In this document: positions 59,057-64,000 of the stretch, in pieces
How positions within the stretch are numbered: position 1 is the stretch's first letter
Layout of the letters: every line of letters starts with the position of its first letter
Assembly (NCBI GenBank): GCA_001510575.1
Contig: LNGK01000004.1
Coordinates: 1,542,537 to 1,606,536, forward strand
DNA length: 64,000 bases
Direction of reading: 5' to 3'
DNA from: Knoxdaviesia capensis
Taxonomy: Eukaryota > Ascomycota > Sordariomycetes > Microascales > Gondwanamycetaceae
Made by a program: the position numbers and the translations under genes
Notes under the pieces: model-generated
What the model saw: only the letters and a program-made list of their open reading frames with translations
What the model was told of the DNA's origin: nothing
Databases searched by the model: none

Positions 59057-60987
59057 GCGGTTGCTTGGTTTTTTTTTTTTTCCTCGTTACGTGCGTTTTG
59101 CCCTGCTTTGGCCCCTTTTTCCTTTTGTCTCTTATATACACATACATGTCTGTCCGGTCGGATCTCCTCGCCATTTCCCTCCTTTTTCCTTCTTTGCTAC
59201 GTCTCGGTTTTTTCTTCATACATGCATGCGAAATAGAGTCTGGATATCCCGCATCAACAACACCCCCCCTTCACACGATGTCTTAATTGCGCCCGGGTGG
59301 TCTTTTTTTTTTTTTCTTTCTTCTTTCCTGATACCTCATCAACCCGATCTTGGAGTATCTTCCCGTTTCTTTGGTTTTTGTCTACCTATGTGTTCCTCGT
59401 TCTGATTTCCGTTTTTGCTTCTCCTCTGTTTTTTTTCTCATTCATCTGGTATCTTCTGCATTCATCTCGGGGCCTTGGTGATAGATAGAGAGTCGTTTCT
59501 GGCGCTGTATATTTTTTGGGAAGAGTTTTAACGACTGGTGTTAGATTGTTCGTCTTTTACTTCTTGTTTATAGCCGTTTTTCTTTTCATCCCAATGATTC
59601 TAGATTTTGGAATATGCCACCAGTGTTTGACGGTTTTGCGCTTCGTGATATATCTCGTCTGCCAACTAACTCTATGCTCAAGCCTTTTCAACGCCTTTCT
59701 TCTACGATACAATTCCGCTTAGACTCCAGCCAACATCCTCCAGTTCTCGCAGTCTTACTACTGACCGCATTCACGTCACGATTACAGTCGGATTTAGGGC
59801 AAGAACACAACAACCAAAATCCAGCAATCCGCCGGGTCCGATTTAGAACGATAACTGAAAAAGAAGGCAGGCTATAACACTTTGACCCCAATGTGGGGGG
59901 GGGCAGAACACACAAAAAAATCACAAACAACCAGCCGCCGCTTAAAACAAAACAAAAAACACAAGCCCGCTCTCGGATCCGAATATATATAGACGATGGG
60001 GGAGGAGGAAGTGGAAACCCCGCGCCCAAGAAACATCATAGACCAACCCCGGCTTTTTTTCACACGAAAAGAAAAAAGCCCAACTCTGATTCAAAGACAT
60101 GCCTTGCTCTAACAGGAGAAAAATGAATGAAGAGAAGAGAAAAAAACAAGGTGGGTAAAAACGAGGAATCACGCTAGAGTGGAGGGAATACTCCTCTCCC
60201 TCTTTTTCAAGCAGTTGTACCTAACGAAGAAGAAAGACATGAAACCGAATTAAACCAAAAAAGCGACATCCGCTGTCAAGAAACAAAAAAAAAAAGTCCC
60301 CCGGGGCAAAGAACGAAAGAAGAAAGAAAAAAAGTCCACCCGAAGAGACTCCAAACCCGAGCAAATGCAGAATGCTATGCTATAACGCAGGCAAGAGAGA
60401 TGATCAAAAAAGAAGAATAAAGCACTGAAAAACACGAATTAAAAAACCAGGAGCAAGCCACCAGCAAGAAAATGTAACTGGAAAGAAAGATAGCCGAGAT
60501 TCCACAGAGAGTAGCCCTGACGCCAGTGCCGAGCCGTCCGTCCCCGTGAAGAATCCACCATGAAAAACGAGAGTAAGAAGAAGAGGCGTGCATATGTACA
60601 GTAGGTGGATATGTACGTGATGGAAAATATATCAGATCGAGAATCCGGTCGTAGCAGCTCCGCTCGCTTTCCGCATTAAGAGAGAACTTGAGAAAAACAT
60701 GGGTATTGATGCGCGATATGCCAAAAAAAAAAGAAAAGGAGAAAAGCAGAAAGAAAAAGCAGGACGGAGAGGAAACGAGATGGAGAACGTCTAAAGCGAG
60801 TAAGAAGGAATAGAATCATGCGTAACAGTGTATATGGAGAGAGAGAGAGAGACATCAAGGCATGAGAAAAAGTGTAAACGAGTGAACAAAACGTAACGAA
60901 AGACAAGACAGAGAACGAGAAAAGACACGCCGTGATATAGAAGAAAGAGAGAAACAATCGGCCTAACCCTGGTTAGACCAACCGGTT
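59057..60987. other. Convergent intergenic region MFS / BST1
   Basis: This 1.9-kb region is T-rich after the MFS gene (59,070-59,600) and A/GA-rich before the BST1 end (59,900-60,960), with several poly-A or poly-T runs. No gene, RNA or transposon is recognised. Confidence 0.6.
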
Positions 60988-63822
60988 TCACGGGGTCTTC
61001 CCTCGCTTCCGTTCAGGTTCCGACATGATGTTACCCTCAAACACGGATCTCAGCTCCGCGAGGGACCACGGCCCGGATGAAAAGTGCAGAAGCACAAGCC
61101 ACGACGCCACCCCGTGAACGAAGTGGTGCAGCATGTAGGCGTACGAGACACCGTACACGGTTGCGTACATCGCAGTCGACGCCAAAAGAAGCACGGTGAC
61201 CTCCTTCAGCGGCGACGCCATGCGCGGCACCATCTTGCCCGTAGCGAGATTCTCCACAAGGAGGATGAACGACATGATCGACAGCACGTTGTGGTGAGAC
61301 GAAAACGGCGTCAGCCAGTGTACAGCAAGATTGCGGACCCACACCAAGAGGATGGGGAGATTGATGGGCAGGACCCAGAGCATAAGGAGCAGGATCGAAT
61401 GGGTGTAGTAGTAGAAACTGTATGAGGAAGTCGAATTGCTTTCCGAAGCAACATGGAGAGCGCGCGACGTGGTGAACAACTGCACCAGGCATGCCACGAG
61501 GTAGGCAAACTGGTATGGGATGAAAGTTGACACCAAGAAGAGAAGAACCGCCGTGGTAATCATGCGACGGCGAGGCGAAGAGTCGGCCTGAAGCGTGGGA
61601 GACGACAGGATAACGCCGTAGATGAGCCCCAACACCTTGGTGAGAAGAACGACAAGGTAGTGAACGAGAACACAAGCCGCCACACAGATGAGGCCGATTA
61701 GCGGAATCAGGGGCCAGAAGAACATGTCGGTGGTTCCGATAAGCTGGTCGTTCTCATAGACCATCAGCGGCCCGCTCGTCGAGGACGTCATGTTCCGGCC
61801 CTGAGACATCTCGGCAGTAGCAATAGCCCGCGACTCCTCGCGATGGAAGATCCACTGCAGGAGCACCAGAGAGGCAAACAGGATCGGAATGCGACGGCGC
61901 AGGCACACGTCGAGGGCCTCGGCAAACGAGATGAACACGCCGGTTCTGTTGTAGACGGAGAACTGGCGGCTAATGACCAGCGCCACGATGGCCAGAGGGA
62001 AGGCCGCAAACACGGTTCGGTACCGCATATACAGCTTTCCCATGCTGCCCATCACGTCAAGCGACAACGACACGTGAATGTCGGACTTGCACGTTGGGTC
62101 CACCCACAGCTGGAGGCCGAGGCCGCGCAATTCCGCATTCTTCGAGCCCAGGTTCGGGGTTGCGGGAACATAGGGCGATACAGCATGAAGGCTGACGTTG
62201 ACTCGGTGGGCGTCGACAAAGAATTTGGACTCGTACGGGCGCGAGAGATACTGGCGAAGAATCGGCGCAAACATATCCTCGTCGCATCCCGGGCGGCTGA
62301 TGTCGAGCTTGAAAGCAAGCAGGCTCGATTCGATGGCGGGGATGCGCATCTCCGTCATCAACGAGCGTCCATTCGGCAGGCGAACATTCACTCCGCTGGT
62401 CAGCACAGAGTTCAGGCTCTGGCTAACCGCGACACGAGACTTGGAATCGTCAGTAAATTCGGCGACAACGAAGCTGCGGGTGCGCGAAACGGCCTTGTCG
62501 ATGATGGCGGCAAACTGGTGCTCTCCAAGGTCTTCCAGGTCGTACTGGAGGTAAGAAAACGGGAGGTCCAGGGCGTTGTGGTCGAGGTTGAAAGGATGCA
62601 GGCGATTCTTGCGGGAGGCGGGAATGAAAATCGCGTCCTTCGCAGCAGTGCGGCAGGCCAGACGAGTTGCGCCGGTGCTGTCGCCAGAGAGATCCATGTT
62701 CATTGAAAAAAGCGTGGCGGCCTGGCCGGGCTGCAGCGAAAAGACACTGCAGAACAGAACCTCCAGGCGCCCAGCTTCGCCAGGTCCATCGAGCTTGCTG
62801 TCGGTAAGCAGGGTGAAGCGAGTTCCCGATGGCGAACCTTGCGGAGGGACCGGAAGCAGGTAGGCCTTGGGGCGCGGGCTACCACCCAGGGTGCGAAGCA
62901 CGAGGCGATCCTCGGGTGCGATTACAGTATTGGAGCCGTCGCCAATGGTTAGCAGAGTGGACAGGTCCAGAAGCGGGAGAGATTTCTCGGCCTCGGGCTC
63001 CATGCCAGTCAGGAACCACTTCTTGAACACGCGCATGCGCTCGGCACGCGGTTTTGTCTGTGGCGCGCGGTTGACATCCACAACATCGTACAGAGCGCGA
63101 GTGACGGCCTTGCGGAACTGGTCGCACCACAAGATGCACTGGTGATCCATGCTGGTCCAGACACTTGGGATGGTGGTGGTAAAGACGGTGAAGCCATGTG
63201 TCTCGGGTATAATCGACTCGACGCTGGAAAAGTCGGACGGCACCACGGTATCCAGGACACCACCAGAGATCGAGACAAGTGTAACGTGCCACAGAGGATT
63301 GTCGTTTGCCCACTTCTGGGAGTAGGCCCAGCGCCAATAGGCATTGATATCGTTGTACACGTTGACAATGTCGGCATCGAAGGAAACCGGCGGGCGCGAG
63401 TGCGGCGCAGACATGGTGATGATGGTGTTGATAGAGTTGGCCTGGTAGTTGGGCATGATAAGCATAGTACGGGCCACAATACCGCCCATGGAATGGCCGA
63501 GAATAACAACCGACGTCGGGTCCGGGAGGCCGGTGTCGCGGGCACTGAGAGCAGGATCCATATACAGAGACAGGATGAAACGAATGGCCTCGTTCAGATA
63601 CTCGGCCTGGTCGAGCATGGTCTGGCCGTGGAAGGCGGTGATATCTTCGTTGAAATCGACGGTAAACACATCGAGAGGACGAACTCCAGCGGCGCGGGAT
63701 TTCTCGTTAAGGCGAAGGTTATCATGATAGTAGCGCGCAGCTTCGGCAGCAATCGGTCGGACCTGTTTGAAACTTCCGGCGTTGCCAGGAATGAAAAGAA
63801 CAGGAGTTCCACGTAATGCGAT
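60988..63822 (-). CDS. BST1: GPI inositol-deacylase Bst1/PGAP1 (5' part outside window)
   Basis: The last, long exon (63822-60988) is open over 945 codons including the stop. It begins after an acceptor (CCCCTAG, 63829-63823) with IALRGTPVLFIPGNAGSFKQ, the conserved PGAP1 start of the lipase domain. The active-site motif VVILGHSMGGIVART (Ser codon near 63,491) is intact, followed by NTIITMSAPHSRPPVSFD. The C-terminal half (from about 62,050) holds the multi-span membrane domain. Bst1 removes the acyl chain from the inositol of GPI anchors in the ER, enabling export of GPI proteins and quality control. The N-terminal membrane anchor is encoded further right, beyond the window; 63,823-64,000 is intron and possibly upstream sequence. 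The stop codon follows GNIMSEPERKRGKTP. Confidence 0.93.
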   Translation of the reverse strand: MALRGTPVLFIPGNAGSFKQVRPIAAEAARYYHDNLRLNEKSRAAGVRPLDVFTVDFNEDITAFHGQTMLDQAEYLNEAIRFILSLYMDPALSARDTGLPDPTSVVILGHSMGGIVARTMLIMPNYQANSINTIITMSAPHSRPPVSFDADIVNVYNDINAYWRWAYSQKWANDNPLWHVTLVSISGGVLDTVVPSDFSSVESIIPETHGFTVFTTTIPSVWTSMDHQCILWCDQFRKAVTRALYDVVDVNRAPQTKPRAERMRVFKKWFLTGMEPEAEKSLPLLDLSTLLTIGDGSNTVIAPEDRLVLRTLGGSPRPKAYLLPVPPQGSPSGTRFTLLTDSKLDGPGEAGRLEVLFCSVFSLQPGQAATLFSMNMDLSGDSTGATRLACRTAAKDAIFIPASRKNRLHPFNLDHNALDLPFSYLQYDLEDLGEHQFAAIIDKAVSRTRSFVVAEFTDDSKSRVAVSQSLNSVLTSGVNVRLPNGRSLMTEMRIPAIESSLLAFKLDISRPGCDEDMFAPILRQYLSRPYESKFFVDAHRVNVSLHAVSPYVPATPNLGSKNAELRGLGLQLWVDPTCKSDIHVSLSLDVMGSMGKLYMRYRTVFAAFPLAIVALVISRQFSVYNRTGVFISFAEALDVCLRRRIPILFASLVLLQWIFHREESRAIATAEMSQGRNMTSSTSGPLMVYENDQLIGTTDMFFWPLIPLIGLICVAACVLVHYLVVLLTKVLGLIYGVILSSPTLQADSSPRRRMITTAVLLFLVSTFIPYQFAYLVACLVQLFTTSRALHVASESNSTSSYSFYYYTHSILLLMLWVLPINLPILLVWVRNLAVHWLTPFSSHHNVLSIMSFILLVENLATGKMVPRMASPLKEVTVLLLASTAMYATVYGVSYAYMLHHFVHGVASWLVLLHFSSGPWSLAELRSVFEGNIMSEPERKRGKTP

Positions 63823-64000
63823 CTAGGGGCAAGTTTAAACGCGAGTGTTAGCTAGTCTCGATATTGATATCCCATGGTTCCGGTGAGCTCAGCTCCTCGG
63901 TCTGCTTTGTCTCCAGGCTTCCTTTTTTTTTTCCTCAACTTTTCTTCCTTTTTTCCCCTTTGTAGCTCGTCACCAGAATCTCGCACGTTGGTTCGCAGCT
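63823..64000 (-). other. BST1 intron or upstream sequence at window edge
   Basis: The 3' splice site of the last BST1 intron (TAG) is at 63825-63823. I could not find a matching first exon in the remaining 175 bases, so the start must lie outside or very close to the edge. Confidence 0.5.

Noticed and set aside
61843..62706. 287-codon plus-strand frame
   Set aside because: It is antisense to the BST1 membrane domain region.

Overview
The window is nuclear DNA of a filamentous ascomycete (Pezizomycotina). Short GT-AG introns of about 60-180 bp interrupt nearly every gene. The gene set is typical of this group: a Zn2Cys6 regulator, an intracellular LysM protein, monopolin Pcs1/Csm1 and SERINC/Tms1. 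Repeats carry heavy RIP-type damage: CpA and TpG almost absent, TpA very frequent, and CAA/CAG codons turned into stops. The protein style leans towards Eurotiomycetes, but I cannot fix the genus.

Bases 1-about 20,080 are an AT-rich transposon graveyard with no intact host gene. Two copies of one long Ty3/Gypsy element lie in opposite orientation. Copy A (+) runs off the left edge and ends at 9503. Copy B (-) is complete with both LTRs (9809-19644, 9,836 bp). Both sit inside one Ty1/Copia element, whose RNase H coding sequence survives as 9504-9808 and continues at 19645. The two Gypsy copies form a large imperfect inverted repeat around a 305-bp Copia spacer.

From about 20.1 kb composition switches to ordinary GC-richer euchromatin. 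In order: ARV1 (+); V-ATPase subunit e (-); a LysM protein (-); a CTF1/FarA-type zinc-cluster regulator with polyQ (-); a small unrecognised three-exon gene with a hydrophobic C-terminus (+); a 4.5-kb gene-free stretch; GPI ethanolamine-phosphate transferase Mcd4 (-); monopolin Pcs1/Csm1 (-) head to head with the AAA ATPase Msp1 (+); a broken gene with a possible nuclease-like motif (+); cystathionine beta-lyase (+); SERINC/Tms1 (-) head to head with a Mch1-like MFS transporter (+); and the GPI inositol-deacylase Bst1 (-), cut at the right edge.

Most genes are unrelated housekeeping functions. A loose theme is endomembrane and GPI-anchor biology: Mcd4 and Bst1 act in GPI-anchor synthesis and remodelling, ARV1 is linked to ER sterol and GPI intermediates, and the V-ATPase and SERINC proteins are endomembrane components. 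Exon joins were worked out by eye from splice sites, reading-frame phase and family similarity; no alignment or database search was run.
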